Below are positions 23,901 to 34,822 of a stretch of DNA of 64,000 nt, piece after piece (positions within the stretch are counted from its first letter, which is position 1; each line of letters starts with the position of its first letter). This stretch comes from Melampsora larici-populina 98AG31. Its lineage: Eukaryota; Basidiomycota; Pucciniomycetes; Pucciniales; Melampsoraceae. The notes under the pieces are model-generated. The model saw only the letters and a list, made by a program, of their open reading frames with translations, had not been told where the DNA came from and did not search any database. The translations under genes were made by a program, and so were the position numbers. The stretch spans positions 1,132,313 to 1,196,312 of the forward strand of contig NW_006768782.1 in assembly GCF_000204055.1 (NCBI RefSeq). The letters are read 5' to 3'.

Positions 23901-25077
23901 TTGTAAGACCAGGTGGAACAGTCATTACGAAAGTTGGCAAATAGCTTTGGAGGCACAAGAGGTAAGTCTAAGTGTTTTAATTGATATGATAATAACATTC
24001 GGTCTTTTGATTTTGCCAGGTCATCAACTCGATGATTGCCGCCGACCGCGAGGCCTGTTTCTTCAAGGGTGTTACAATCTCCCCAGAAGAGTGGCACGCA
24101 GTCGAGGTGGTAAACAAAGTATTAAAGGTAAAGATGTATCTTTCGCCTCTGGCCTTTCTTTGACATATACTGACAATTGGTGTTTTATTATATGATAGAC
24201 CTTTGTCAATGCTACATCTCGTGTTGAGGGTAACGGACCCACTGGATGCATCGTACTAGCCGAGTACAAACATGTTATTTCCGAACTTACATCCCACCAA
24301 TCTGAATCTTCAACATTTCCCAGCATCAAAACTCTATTGACATTATGATTGAATGGCTCTCTAAGTACCAGGCCGAGGCGGTTGAGTGTGAAGCCATAGT
24401 GCTGGCTACCATTCTCAACCCGCGCTTTCGGGTGAAGTTTTTTGCTGTACATTACCCTGATCATGAGGCTTCTGCACAGGAGGCCATCAATCTTGCTTTC
24501 AATACTCGATTAGAAGACGATTCAGATGTTCAAGATGTAACTCCTGGACCTGACGTGACTGAAACTAACACCGAGCCCGATGAATACAACCTTTTTGGGG
24601 AATCAAACATAGGTACTCAGGCCTCAACTAAGACCGAGCTTGAGGACTATCTGCAAGGAACTTTTCCAATCAAAAGGGATGAAACCCCGCTTGATTGGTG
24701 GAAGGTTTGTCTAATTCACTTTCTCTTTTGTATTATCATTTTCTTTTTGTGTGTTCTTGATCTTTGTCTAACTCTGCTTACATTGCTCTTTCTTTCAGGC
24801 ACATGCAGGTCGCTTCCCGACCCTTCCAAAGCTGGCGCGCGATTACCTTGCCATCTCAGCCACTTCGTGCGCCTGCATGCGAACATTCTCAGCGGCTGCT
24901 GATGTGTGTACGCCATCTAGAGGTAGCATGCTCCCTCGAACAATGGAGCGGCTGGTGGGGGCTCAAGCGTGGATGAAGGAGGGTCTCATACCGGATGGTG
25001 TATTTGAGCCAGCTGCCAAAGCACTTGAAGCCTACATAGCAGGGTTGGGTAAGGGCAAGGCAAAGAAAGGGAGCTAG
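20982..25077 (+). pseudogene. hAT transposase with nonsense mutation and insertion
   Basis: Early exons are 20982-21278, 21362-21469 and 21549-21692, all in phase 0, followed by an exon from 21771 encoding a zinc-finger-like KCRWCSKTYTCEG that is split by about 0.7 kb of foreign sequence and resumes at about 22546. Later pieces show LIHDVWTTKGNRYAF, TTDSGGNNVT, CYAHKLNLVV, KTRWNSHYESW, LATILNPRFRVKFF, LDWWK and the C-terminal FPTLPKLARDYLAI. A TGA at 23427-23429 replaces the codon before CYAHKLN, a donor near 23241 appears changed from GTAAG to ATAAG, and there is a frame change near 24330. It is very probably inactive. Confidence 0.85.
21822..22545 (+). mobile_element. LTR-like insertion inside the hAT zinc-finger exon
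   Basis: About 0.7 kb separates the two halves of the zinc-finger region of the surrounding transposase. It is non-coding and contains a TATATA-type box (about 22313) and an AATAAA-type signal (about 22163), an arrangement seen in solo LTRs. I could not fix its ends: the flanks show GAGGG and CAGGG, a possible 5-bp duplication with one mismatch. Confidence 0.45.
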
Positions 25078-25478
25078 TACAGAAGAATTATTATCTAAAT
25101 ACTATACAAGCTAGTTGAATATTTACAAACATGAAATAAACTTTTTTTCTCTTGTCGTCTGCTCATCAGTACATAAAGCACTCTATATAGCGCATTGCGC
25201 GCAATAAATTGCGGTTTAGCGCGCTCTATAGCGCAGTGGATTATAGCGCGTAATAAAGCGTGTGCGGAGCGGTTTTACCGCTCCACTTTTCCCTGAGCCC
25301 AAAAAAAATGAAAATAGCGATGTCGCTGCGTAGCGTGTTAGTGCAGTGACTCCACTCCACTCTTGAAATGGGTCAAAATCGAGAGTGGTGCGGAGCGGTT
25401 CCGGTATTGGTGCATATTGTTCCGGAACTGACACCTCCTTCTTCATAGCTCCATTGTCAACAGTCAAAAAGAATCCTG

Positions 25479-26083
25479 GTAAGTGTGGGGTTCCGGTTGT
25501 CTTTATCCAGGGCTTGGTGTCAGCTTGACACTAGAAGTATGAGTAAACTTGCTCTAGAATCAAAAGACAGATACTTACAAAATGTATTTTATCGAGCTTA
25601 GGAGGGATTCCTATCTGCTGAGAGAAATTACTTTTCAATTCTTTGTAAGTCAAAAAGACTATAATTGGTAGTTATAGCTGTCTATGGTGTGGTACAAACC
25701 CACTGCCAGTATATCAAGAAGTGCACTCACTTAACATGATCTGCCAAGGTGAATACGTAGAACGTAAAATGGTCCTGGGTACGAGTTTCAAGAGTGCAGT
25801 ATAATGAAATGGTCTAAATAAACAGTTATAAGTTAAAAGAACGTAAGGAACAAACTAAAAACAAATTCTTTTACGTTTGTGATCAAATAACTAAAAAAGA
25901 ACCCTACCTTCAAAGAAGGCAACCAGCAAGGATTAATTAACCAAACCAGGCGTATCGAATCATACCCTCAGCCAGCCCTGTTACAACATCAGGGACTAGT
26001 CCAAGATATGTTCAATGACGCACTACAGAAACCCTTAAGCCACTATGGGCAATTAGCGGTTGCATCAAAAGTCAAGTCATTAC
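25479..26083. other. Intergenic/intronic sequence without recognised gene
   Basis: This follows the last recognised exon of the interrupted gene. Short AT-rich frames only; it may contain intron sequence of that gene or the 3' part of the neighbouring Tc1-type element. Confidence 0.4.
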
Positions 26084-27139
26084 TCAAGCCGCGAGTAAAA
26101 GCAGATAATCGGCCTTGTCGTTTTCAAACAACCAACGACCCTCCCGTTTCAAACGCGCCTTTGTACAATGAAATCCGTTGTCAATCGGATTCATATCCGG
26201 TGAATAAGCTGGTAAATAAATCACTAGCACTCCTGCTCTTCAACATAGCTCCAAAATTCGCCCTCCATGGTGAACTCGAGCGTTGTCCAAGATCAAGACC
26301 GAGTTGGGACCTGGGTATGGATTCATAACTGGCAGCTATAAACAGCAGGTAACCAAACTTCCATCAACTAATGTAGCAAGAATAACATCAAGTCCAAGTT
26401 GACTTACCAGGTCATGTTTCAGGAAAAGCTCAACGTCGATCCTGCGAACCGGGCCTTCTATGACCGTTCCAGCAATCATACCCTGCTCGCTTACCGCCAG
26501 AAGCAAGGTCCAATGGGTCCTTTCGGTGTATCGCTTCTCTCGAACGGTTTGAGTGCCACGCTTAGCATAGCTTTGTCTTCTTGAGGCGTTGCGGCTAACC
26601 ACTCCGCTCTCATCTGCAAACAATTCCAGTGTTAGCAAGTGGGCTGATCTCCGAGAAAATGTCAACAAATTCTCACCGATGAAGACAAAGCATTCTGGAG
26701 GAATACCTGCCACCCAAAACATGAACGCCGTCCTTTCCTCGGGGGATTGATTGGGGTGAACACCCTGAGTAACCAATAGGGACATTCCTAGACGATTGTG
26801 AATCTCGCGGGTTATGGTGGCTTGTGAGACGTCTAACCCAGTCAAATCGCGCAGTTCGGATTGCAGCTCATCCAGGTAGATAGAGGGGTGATTGGTGAGT
26901 AGGTTGTATAGTGTTGCCAGATTTTCGTCAGACAGGGCATGCGGTCGGCCCATGGGCTCATATGTGGCTGGATCCTTGATGACACGGTTGGTGAGAAGGA
27001 AACTTTGTTTCCATCGGTAAATTGAAACGGCTGAAATGGATGTTTGCAAGCGTATGCTGATATTGGCGAGAGGGACATTTTCCAGCGCCAACTGGGCAGC
27101 TAGAAGCTTGATGGCTTCTGAGTAGAAGATGAAACCCAT
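26084..27139 (-). pseudogene. Tc1/mariner (DDE_3, IS630-related) transposase pseudogene
   Basis: The first exon runs from an ATG at 27139 to 26408 and has an N-terminal helix-turn-helix region, then the first catalytic Asp in ELFADESGVV and THWTLLLAVS. A 72-bp intron (26336-26407, GTAAGT...TATAG) leads to the second exon with VLILDNARVHHGG and YLPAYSPDMNPID; 34 residues separate the last two catalytic positions, which are D and D. A TGA at 26240-26242 interrupts the frame just after ILELC, so the protein is truncated between the second and third catalytic residues. No terminal inverted repeats were found around it. Confidence 0.85.
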
Positions 27140-27356
27140 TTTTGAGGCCCTTGCCAAGGAATCCTCGGATACGATTGACAAATCCGGATTTGTGATATGG
27201 AAGACAAAAGCGGAAAAAAACGAATAGAGAGAAATCAGCAAGACGAAGGGGGGAGGGAGAAAGTGAAGAGATAGGGTTCACCCCAACCCCAACTAAACAG
27301 ACAAACCAGACGATAAAAAAAAGGGGTTGAGAGGATCAAAAAAAAAAAGATGGATG

Positions 27357-27818
27357 ACACCGCGGGAATTAACTCGTTTGAAACCTGATTGAGCGGAATT
27401 TCGGTGTCCGGGTTCAAAATTTCCTCAAATCGAGAAACTTGTTCACAACTCGTTAGCATTACGTTCTCCGATTTCCCTTGAGTACACTACTACATACACA
27501 TACACAGCACTTTCAAAACCTCCAATTCCAACCATCCAAGTATCTCACCCCTTATCATGTCCCCACCCAACTCCTTTCTTTTTTTTGGTTGATCAAGGCT
27601 TGACAAATGAAGGTGAAGGTGAGGAATGGTGAAAGGTTGTTGTTGTATCATGTGACTGTACATACACGGGGCCAGCAGAGTACAGGGTACAGCCCGAGGG
27701 AAATTGGCAAACCTATTGCTAACGAGTTGTGAACGAGTTTCTTGATTCGAGGAAATTTCAAACCCGGACACCAAAACTTCACTCAATCGGGTTTCAAACG
27801 AGTTAATTCCCGTGGTGT
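27357..27818. mobile_element. 462-bp foldback element with ~105-bp arms
   Basis: Arms 27357-27463 and 27715-27818 are inverted copies beginning ACACCGCGGGAATTAACTCG (ACACCACGGG... on the other side). The loop of about 250 bp is non-coding. No convincing target-site duplication was found, so its superfamily is open. It lies just upstream of the Tc1-type pseudogene. Confidence 0.75.
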
Positions 27819-27856
27819 GATCTTCTGCAGATCGTCCTACGTGCGAGTACCTACTT

Positions 27857-27956
27857 GACAGGCCGGCCAGTTTACATTTGGCCGGTGCTGCGCCTCGCAC
27901 GGTCCACCAGGTGATTTCTTGAAATCAGAAATTTCAAGACTTTTGAAATTTACTGT
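27857..27956 (-). repeat. Dispersed ~100-bp repeat, copy 2 (inverted)
   Basis: Inverted counterpart of 19670-19771. It is followed by GGCAGTCACAGC, a phrase that recurs at 54783-54792 in another repeat. Confidence 0.85.
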
Positions 27957-28002
27957 ATCACCCATGAATTTTGTGGGGGCCCTGGCAGTCACAGCTCTCC
28001 CG

Positions 28003-29454
28003 CAACACCACCGGCGCTCCGCTATATTTCGAAATTTCACGAGCGGAGCGTTTCAGCGCTATGATAAATCGCTAGTTGCACTGCTATTTCTTTTGAGGCG
28101 CTATGAATTCTGAGAGCGGTGCGATCTTTTGGATCGCTCCGCTCCGCTATGAGCAAATCTCACGGTCAAAAGCGCTCAAAAGCGCTGTCAATTGGTGTTT
28201 TTTCTGGTTTTGGCAATTTTTGATTACTATAGAAGAATTTCATCATGGCCACAATCAAAAATCTGATCAGACTGTTTGAAGTAGTGTCAGTAGCATTGAG
28301 AGTGTAGTAGGCAATGCTTCTCAAAACTTGCCTGTTACTCCAAAAACGATAGATGATCTAGGAGTAGTATTGGAGCAAAAAGATGACCAAGATCAACCAC
28401 AAGCGGGAAAACATACCGGTAAACAGAAGACAGGACGTTGAACTACATGAGCTTATCACATCAATTTATCTGTTATTTGCATGCATAGATTCGGGATCCG
28501 AGAGGCAGGGTACAACTGATGTCAATAACACGGAAACGATTGGTACAGAGTCGGCAATGGGAAGGGCTGTGTTGGTAGATCAGGATACCGAATTGAATAG
28601 ACTAGGATTATGTAGTCAGTTCATCACCAGCTAAAATCTTGAGCCTAGAGCTGACTGTTCATGATTATATGGATTCTTGAAGATGTACTTACAGGTTTTT
28701 ATTTTCAGGATGTGATCCAAAGAAAAAAGTAAGAAGATTCGATTTCAAAAGAGGAGGGAATAAGGATGAAAACTAGAGAAAGATGTATAGAAATGGAATG
28801 AAAACTAGAAAAGATGTATCACCTCCACCAACCAACTTATCTGAAATTTGAATCAATCACTGCCTCCTCCCAAGTGGTCTACTCCTCCTCTGAATCATCA
28901 TCATCACCCGAGGGATTATGATGATTCAAATGTAGAACTGTGAGTTACATCTCTCCTCCTCTTACTCTTAGACTATCTTGCTTGTTCTGACTGTTTTATA
29001 ATTTGCTCTATCACATTTTGAAAACTATCGACCCTCAAAGCGATTCCTTTTGAACATCTATAATATTTCTCACTGCCTCAAAAAAGTGATTTATTCATGT
29101 ATATTCCCTCCAAAATCATATGTAAAGGGGTTTTATATTACCTCGATCATGCCCATCTAGCTCAATTTTTACCTGCTAATGACATATGTATGATTGTTGG
29201 CAGTTGCTGACGAGGTGCTACGGCGCGCTCTGTGGCGCTCTGTGGCTATGCGCTTGGAGTCGCTCTGGCGGCCCGTAGCGCAGCGGAATACCGCTATACA
29301 GGGCGGTTAACAAAACCGCTATAATTTTTTGGGTTTCACTGTAGCTATAGTGAAGCCCAAAACCCGCTATATGGGAAAACGGTGAGCGCGGGCGGAGCGC
29401 GCGCTGTGCTACCGCTCCGCTGCCGCTATCTCGGGCGGAGCGCCGGTGGTGTTG
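28003..29454. mobile_element. 1.45 kb GCGG-rich non-autonomous element with 7-bp TSD
   Basis: Perfect 20-bp inverted ends CAACACCACCGGCGCTCCGC are flanked by TCTCCCG at 27996-28002 and 29455-29461. Both subterminal regions are rich in GAGCGG/CCGCTC, as in the hAT element at 20474-25409, and both elements have 7-bp duplications, so this is probably a non-autonomous relative. The interior has no recognised coding region. The empty site is a near-palindrome, GTCACAGC...GTGGCCACGAC. Confidence 0.8.
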
Positions 29455-29763
29455 TCTCCCGGTGGCCACGACCTCTGGCGCAAGGGGCTTTAGTTAAACT
29501 AAGCCATTGGGGGACTTTGTTCTGCCTAACTTAACTAAGTCCCTCCCAGGCTCGACACCTGTCAATCAACAAGTTGAATCAGGATGTCTTCACCGGAGGG
29601 ACTTACATGTAAACTCGACTTTTTGGCCTGAGGGGTAAGGATTTCTTTGCAGAGGAATTCTTGAATCTCTCTTCCCCATGAGCATACCGGGGTTTTTTTT
29701 ACCGCGCTTCACTGAGATATGCGTTAACACTCCCTGCAAAGTGTACAAGTCAAATGATCCAAT

Positions 29764-29947
29764 TTCCTCGGTTGCTCACCGAGCTACATAATTTGCTATT
29801 TTGTGATTTTCACCGGTAGCTCACATGTAGCTCTGTTAAGTCAAGGACTTATTTCCAAGAACCACCCAGCTACATGCGAGCTACATGTGAGCTACATGCG
29901 AAAATGTCGAAATAGAAAAATATGTAGCTCAGTGAGCAACCGAGGAA
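29764..29947. mobile_element. Nested 184-bp hairpin element in the loop of the foldback
   Basis: Inverted ends TTCCTCGGTTGCTCAC and complementary GTGAGCAACCGAGGAA bound a segment full of AGCTACATG motifs in both orientations. A target-site duplication was not recognised, so this could also be an internal part of the surrounding element. Confidence 0.55.
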
Positions 29948-30130
29948 TCTCGATGATTCTACTTGTACATTATGCAGCAAGGGTCAATGCCTATGCTCAC
30001 AATGCGCGGTAAAAAGATCGTCGGTGGGCTCACAGAAAAGGGGAAAACAAGAATCCCCCTGCAAAGAAATCCTTACCCCTCAGGCCAAAAAGTCGAGTTT
30101 ACATGTATGTAAGTCCCTCCGGTGAAGACA

Positions 30131-30138
30131 TCCTGATT
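30131..30138. repeat. Left 8-bp target-site duplication of the complete hAT
   Basis: TCCTGATT precedes CAGGGATGCAGG and recurs at 34232-34239 right after the other end. Confidence 0.95.
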
Positions 30139-33100
30139 CAGGGATGCAGGTGTGAGCAACTCACGCTCACAATCCTGACCCGGGGTCCGAGGGACTCATT
30201 TTGAGTACCGTCCGAGCCAGTGACAGTTAGAGTACAATACTCTAGCTGTCACGGATCTTTAGGTGGCCTTGAGTACTGGACTCACTATGGTCCCTCCTCC
30301 GAGTCCTAGGGAAAATACCCGACTCACCAAAATGCGAGACTCACGTGGGTTTCTGCTCAGAGTGAGTAGACTCACATTTCTTCAGTGGGCAAGTACTCAC
30401 AACTCATATGAGTACTCTGCCTTTGGCGGCATTTTCGGCCCCAAAGAAGAGGTCGACATTAGGCTCATTTTTACTCATCTGACCCACGAATGTGGTTGTA
30501 GGACACATCAAACACTAAGTAATAATTTCAAATTTTCTCAATCATGAGAAGTGACCGATTCCATTTTTTCTAAAGACAAGTTTTTAGAAAGAAAGAACAA
30601 CATGACATGTATAAAATTCAAACTTGTATCTCGGAAAACATCTGTATTTATTTAGATAAAGGCAGTTGAACTAAAGAAATAAAAGAGCCATATTGGATTT
30701 AAATGCCTGGCAAAATCACGTGAGATTTTACCATCGATTTGAAAGGACATGAAATGAAACACCCTTAGTCTTCTAAGTCCATCGAAGCGTCATCATTGGT
30801 GAGCCAGTGCCTGATCAGGACAAGGTGACATATGACGTCAGTGTTTAGACGCCCTCTGGACGGGACTGCTATGTTTCCCGATATAGAAAACACTCGCTCG
30901 ACCGAGGCACCTGAAGCTGGGATGGTGAGGTGTTGGAGTGCGATTTCTGATAAAGTTGGCAGCGCGCCTGGTTTGGCCATCCGCTGAAATATAAAGCAAG
31001 GTCAGATAAGGTCAAATGTGGCCCAACATGAAAAAAAAAGTTGGCTTACCGTCCAGTATTGTCCAACCGTCTCGCCTGGTAGAAGGGGTTCCTTTCCGGA
31101 ACAGTATCGGTACACTTCGTCGGTTTCGTGGCTGACATCGTTGATTGGGGTATGGGAGTGGCTGCCCAACAACGAGTAGATCGCCTGAAGTTTGGTCGCC
31201 ACCGGGCGGCGGTCAGCAACGGGAGGGGGAGCTTTGTCACGCGGGTTTTCGGTTGGGATGGGCTTCCACAGATCGTATTCTTCGCGAAAGCACTTCTTGG
31301 CTTGCGCTTCCACATCTTCTCGACCACGAAAAACCGTGTCTCGATTATACGGGTCGAGTAAAGTTGCAACCAAGGTCTGTACATTGGATTCTTCGCGATC
31401 CATGTACTTCACCAGCTTATCTTCGGCGCGTTTGCAAGCGCGACCCCAAGCGCCCGGGACATTCTGGTGTTTCCTGAGAACCTTCTGTAATGCCCACATA
31501 GTTGGCAGGACCCATTGCTTGGTAGGTTCGTTCGATTGAAAAAGTTGAGTCGCGGACTCAAACATTTCGAGTATAGGCCGCATGTACTTGATCAAGCCCC
31601 AGTCAGATTGAGAAATGGCATATTTGGCGCGTTTGGGATCCGATGTAGTGTAGAGTTGGATTGACTTCTTGAGCGCTAGAGTACGTTGGACCTATGATTC
31701 CAAAAAGTAAGCAAATCGTTAGTATCACAAGTATCACACTTGTTTCAACAATTTGAAGAAAACGAGAATTAAATACTTAGGGATTGAATTCGAGAATTGT
31801 ATACTTACGACGTAATAAAAATAGTTCCATCGGGTTGTAGGACAGCTAAGAGGAAGGAGCTTGGGGTCTTGGACACTGTCTCGAATCGTAATATAGCATT
31901 CGAGCTCTAGAGGACTTTTGCGTATGTGAGTATCCAAGGCTCTGATACGGCTGACCACTGTCGTCTTCTTTTTGGGGTGAGACGCCGTTGCGCCGGGCTC
32001 GGTTTCGGTAAAAGTCTGCGTTAAAGGCTCCTGAGGGAAATCGATATCGAGATTATCGAAATCGTCCTGGGTCGGCCCGTGCGCGTCCATAGAGGCTTGA
32101 TCAAGAGCCGAAAGGGATCCCTGAGTTGAAACCTGAGGGTCATCATTCGTCATCGGTAACTCGTCAGGCTCGAAGGTCTCTCGTGATTCGGCCAGACCCG
32201 AAGTCTCAAAAGCGGCTATATCAGCGTCTGTTAATTCTCCCATGCCCTCGAGGAAATCTTTGGCCACCAGGCTGATCACGTGGCACATGCAGCCATGGAA
32301 CCGTGATTCAAATGGCCAATGAATACCTAGATGTTTGTATTGTTCTCCAAGAAGCCGTACCATGGACCGGTTTGACGAGGCGTTGTCTCCGGTCACTGAG
32401 AAGTGATTTCGTAAGGCTCCTACGTGTTCCAGTGCCTCCCAATACACACCTGCCAAGTTTTCGCCGGTGTGATTGCCAGAAAGCGTCTATCAAAAGGAAA
32501 TACATATGTTAGTCTCATATACAATGAATCAGGAAAAAAAACGTACCTTGAAAGCCAGTAGACGGCGACAGAATAAACCTTGAGAGTTAAAAAAAAACCA
32601 TTAATTGCTATGTAGGTGTGAGCAAAATCCGCCGAAGTCCAGCAGTCAGTCGCCGTCGAGATTGACCCCGGTACCCGGGCTATCTCGGCAATCAGCTTTC
32701 TCTCGAGATCCAAGAAGAGCGCGTCGGAGTCGGCCTTGATGGTCATTCGACCAGGAAAACGGAATCCAGGGCATATAGCGCGCAACGCCGCCTGCATCAA
32801 GTCGCCTTCGAAAATCGAGAAAGGGAGGTTCTTGCTGACGACCGCACCAACTAATAACGTCCTAAGCTGCTTGTGCCTTTCGGCTGCAAGCACTGGGTCC
32901 TCGTTAGGAGGAATACTTCCCGGCTGCCGATTCATCCAGGCGTCCGGCAAACCTGGGCACTTGCGCCGATGTTTGTGGAGGCCCGAATTGGGACGGCCGG
33001 TGATCTGAACATCCATCCTGTTCAAGAACAAGGTCAGCTGCGTTCGACTTGTCAATAACAAAAGGAATGATACGTACGGGCAGTGGAGGCACGAATACCA

Positions 33101-34231
33101 TTTCGAATCGTCGCCGTTGGCCACGTCAGGCAATGCCTTGGGATCCTGAAAACGTTGGAAGTCAAATACAATGAGTCAGTTTGGGACTCATGAGATTGGA
33201 TAAACAAATACGAGAGGACTTACATCGTAATACAGGTAAACATCAGAGCGGGTTTTCCCGGCGCTCGAGAGATGGTCGTCGCCGTCTTCCTCGTCTGGAA
33301 TCGCCACACGGTGAGCACTGCTCTGCGAAAGCACAACCAAGCCATTGGATGGGCGGCTCGTCGTGGTCACACGGCTCGTAGACAAAGAGTTGACACGAGG
33401 AGTTGACACAGGCGCACCAAACCAACGAGCGTAAGTTGATTGGGTAGGAGTAGATTTAGGAGTAACTTTAGGCATGTTGGTTAAGAGATAAGCTAACGGA
33501 CTGAGAGGAAATCGAAAGGAAATCGAAAGAAAAGATATCGAGGTATAGAACGAGAGGATTAGCAAGCAACTCGGTGACTGGGAGGACGGTGAAGATTGGA
33601 GCGTGAAGTATAGTCTCACCGAGGGTCAGAAGTCCACTCCAGGTCACGAATTCCCTTCATCTCGCAATTGACCCACGCCAGCGCTGGTAGCCACATGACA
33701 ATGTGGCTACCTGATGATTGTTGAGCCATGACTACGTTATCGATCGAGATATCGTAAAACTAGATCCAAGGCGGCAGGTAATCCAATTGGTTGGTTACTT
33801 TGGGCTTGATAAAACAAATAGATCAATTCGAGATGATTGTGATTGGAACTTGAGGCTGAAGGGCTGAACGAGATTGGAAGAAATGGTGGAGGGAGGTTAA
33901 TAAAACCTTTTGAATTAATGATCAATCGGAAGTGGGAATCTTGATTTGAAGGAGAATATCGGATATCGATGTTCGTGAGGCGGTGCCGCTTGTTTGGATG
34001 AGTTTGCTCATCCAAACAACGGGCGCGAGGGTTGATTAGAGCATGAGTGATGGGGCGGGAAGGTGGAGGTGGAAATGAGTACGAGGGCTTCGTCTGACAC
34101 ATACATGTGAGTACAGCTTTTGTAGTACTCACATGTATGTCCCGATCGAGAGTATGTACTCCGCCACGGGGCTAAATACATTACAGAGTGAGTGTGAGCT
34201 CGGTATGCTCATGCTCACACCTGCATCCCTG
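30139..34231 (-). mobile_element. Complete 4093-bp hAT transposon
   Basis: Both termini are CAGGGATGCAGGTGTGAGCA-type inverted repeats, the flanks carry the perfect 8-bp duplication TCCTGATT (30131-30138, 34232-34239), and the interior encodes one transposase from end to end. The target is the right arm of a MULE-type foldback element; the inverted left arm at about 29570-29590 shows the uninterrupted sequence. This is the best preserved and probably youngest large element in the window. Confidence 0.95.
30765..33475 (-). CDS. hAT transposase, complete but for a one-base indel
   Basis: Six exons: 33475-33224, 33145-33078, 33017-32547, 32486-31809, 31691-31050 and 30983-30765. In order they encode a Ser/Thr-rich start (MPKVTPKSTPTQ), a BED-like zinc finger (YSCLHCP...LHKHRRKCPG), STATDCWTS (first catalytic Asp region), LSGNHTGENL, SVTGDNASSN (second Asp region), CMCHVISLV, PTTRWNYFYYV, LVATLLDPY and the dimerisation region LPTLSEIALQHLTIPASGAS. 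All exon phases agree except exon 3, which is one base short; the frame before and after a run of nine A (32589-32597, T on the coding strand) differs, and LLAFK is only readable in the second frame. Either a true disabling frameshift or a homopolymer error. Confidence 0.9.
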
Positions 34232-34312
34232 TCCTGATTCAACTTGTTGATTGACAGGTGTCGAGCCTCGGAGGGACTTAGTTAAGTTAGTTGTTCTGCG
34301 AAGATTTATGTA

Positions 34313-34401
34313 CTGTTGTTCTCGAAAAGCTTGTCCAAGGTTTCCCGCCAAATTGCTCAAGTTTTGCGGGAAAACTCGGACAAGCTTTTCGAGAACGACA
34401 G
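34313..34401. mobile_element. 89-bp hairpin MITE with TA duplication, copy 1
   Basis: CTGTTGTTCTCGAAAAGCTT and its inverted complement enclose a short loop; TA flanks at 34311-34312 and 34402-34403. It is a Tc1/mariner-type MITE. Another 89-bp member is at 50385-50473 and a half copy at 50502. Confidence 0.85.
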
Positions 34402-34403
34402 TA

Positions 34404-34822
34404 TCGACCCATTGCGCCTCCGTGAAGCTGGGAGTGGGGACTGCTGGGGATCTTCGCTTTGGCGTTTATCCTCGTTTATCCTTTTCCCATGTGCCGACAT
34501 CAACTACAAAAGTGAAAGGAATTGTATACACCCAGGATTTTACCATGAGGTTCTGTTATTTCACACCTGATTTACAAGCTTCTTCCACATCCGAAGTCGA
34601 AGGATCGTGGGGAGACTGTCGAATGTGAATTTTTGGGCGATGAATTTCATGGCGCGCCTACAATGAACTGTTTATGATGATCGATGACTTGCAATGTCAA
34701 TTTCTTCCTGTGTGTTTTAACTTTTTGGCTCTTCCCTCAGCGGTGTCTTCTCTGGAACTTGATTTTCATCAGTATCGTCAACCGAGAAAGGATACTCTTC
34801 AACTCAAGGACGCGAGCCTGCG
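34404..34822. other. Upstream region of the membrane-protein gene
   Basis: No coding frame with support. It probably contains the promoter of the gene starting at 34823. Confidence 0.4.

Larger units (their letters stand above)
20474..25409 (+). mobile_element. 4.9 kb hAT-type element with 7-bp TSD
   Basis: The left end CAATACCGGAACCACTCCGC and the right end GCGGAGCGGTTCCGGTATTG are inverted with one mismatch. The flanks repeat GTGCATA at 20467-20473 and 25410-25416. Both subterminal regions are packed with GAGCGG/CCGCTC motifs. The interior encodes a hAT transposase. A 7-bp duplication is one base shorter than the hAT norm; the second GCGG-rich element at 28003 also has 7 bp, so it may be a property of this family. 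Confidence 0.8.
29526..34290. mobile_element. MULE-type foldback element (664 bp plus nested hAT)
   Basis: Ends CTAACTTAACTAAGTCCCTCC (left) and its complement (right, to 34290) are bracketed by the 9-bp duplication TTGTTCTGC at 29517-29525 and 34291-34299. The inverted arms are about 145-165 bp and include GACTTTTTGGCCTGAGGGG. A 9-bp duplication and long arms fit a Mutator-type MITE. The right arm is cut by a 4.1 kb hAT at 30139-34231; without it and one duplication copy the element is 664 bp. Its loop holds a further hairpin element. Confidence 0.85.

Noticed and set aside
27357..27818. Inverted repeats as possible termini of the Tc1-type element
   Set aside because: Both arms lie on one side of the transposase gene and enclose a different 250-bp loop, with no TA duplication.
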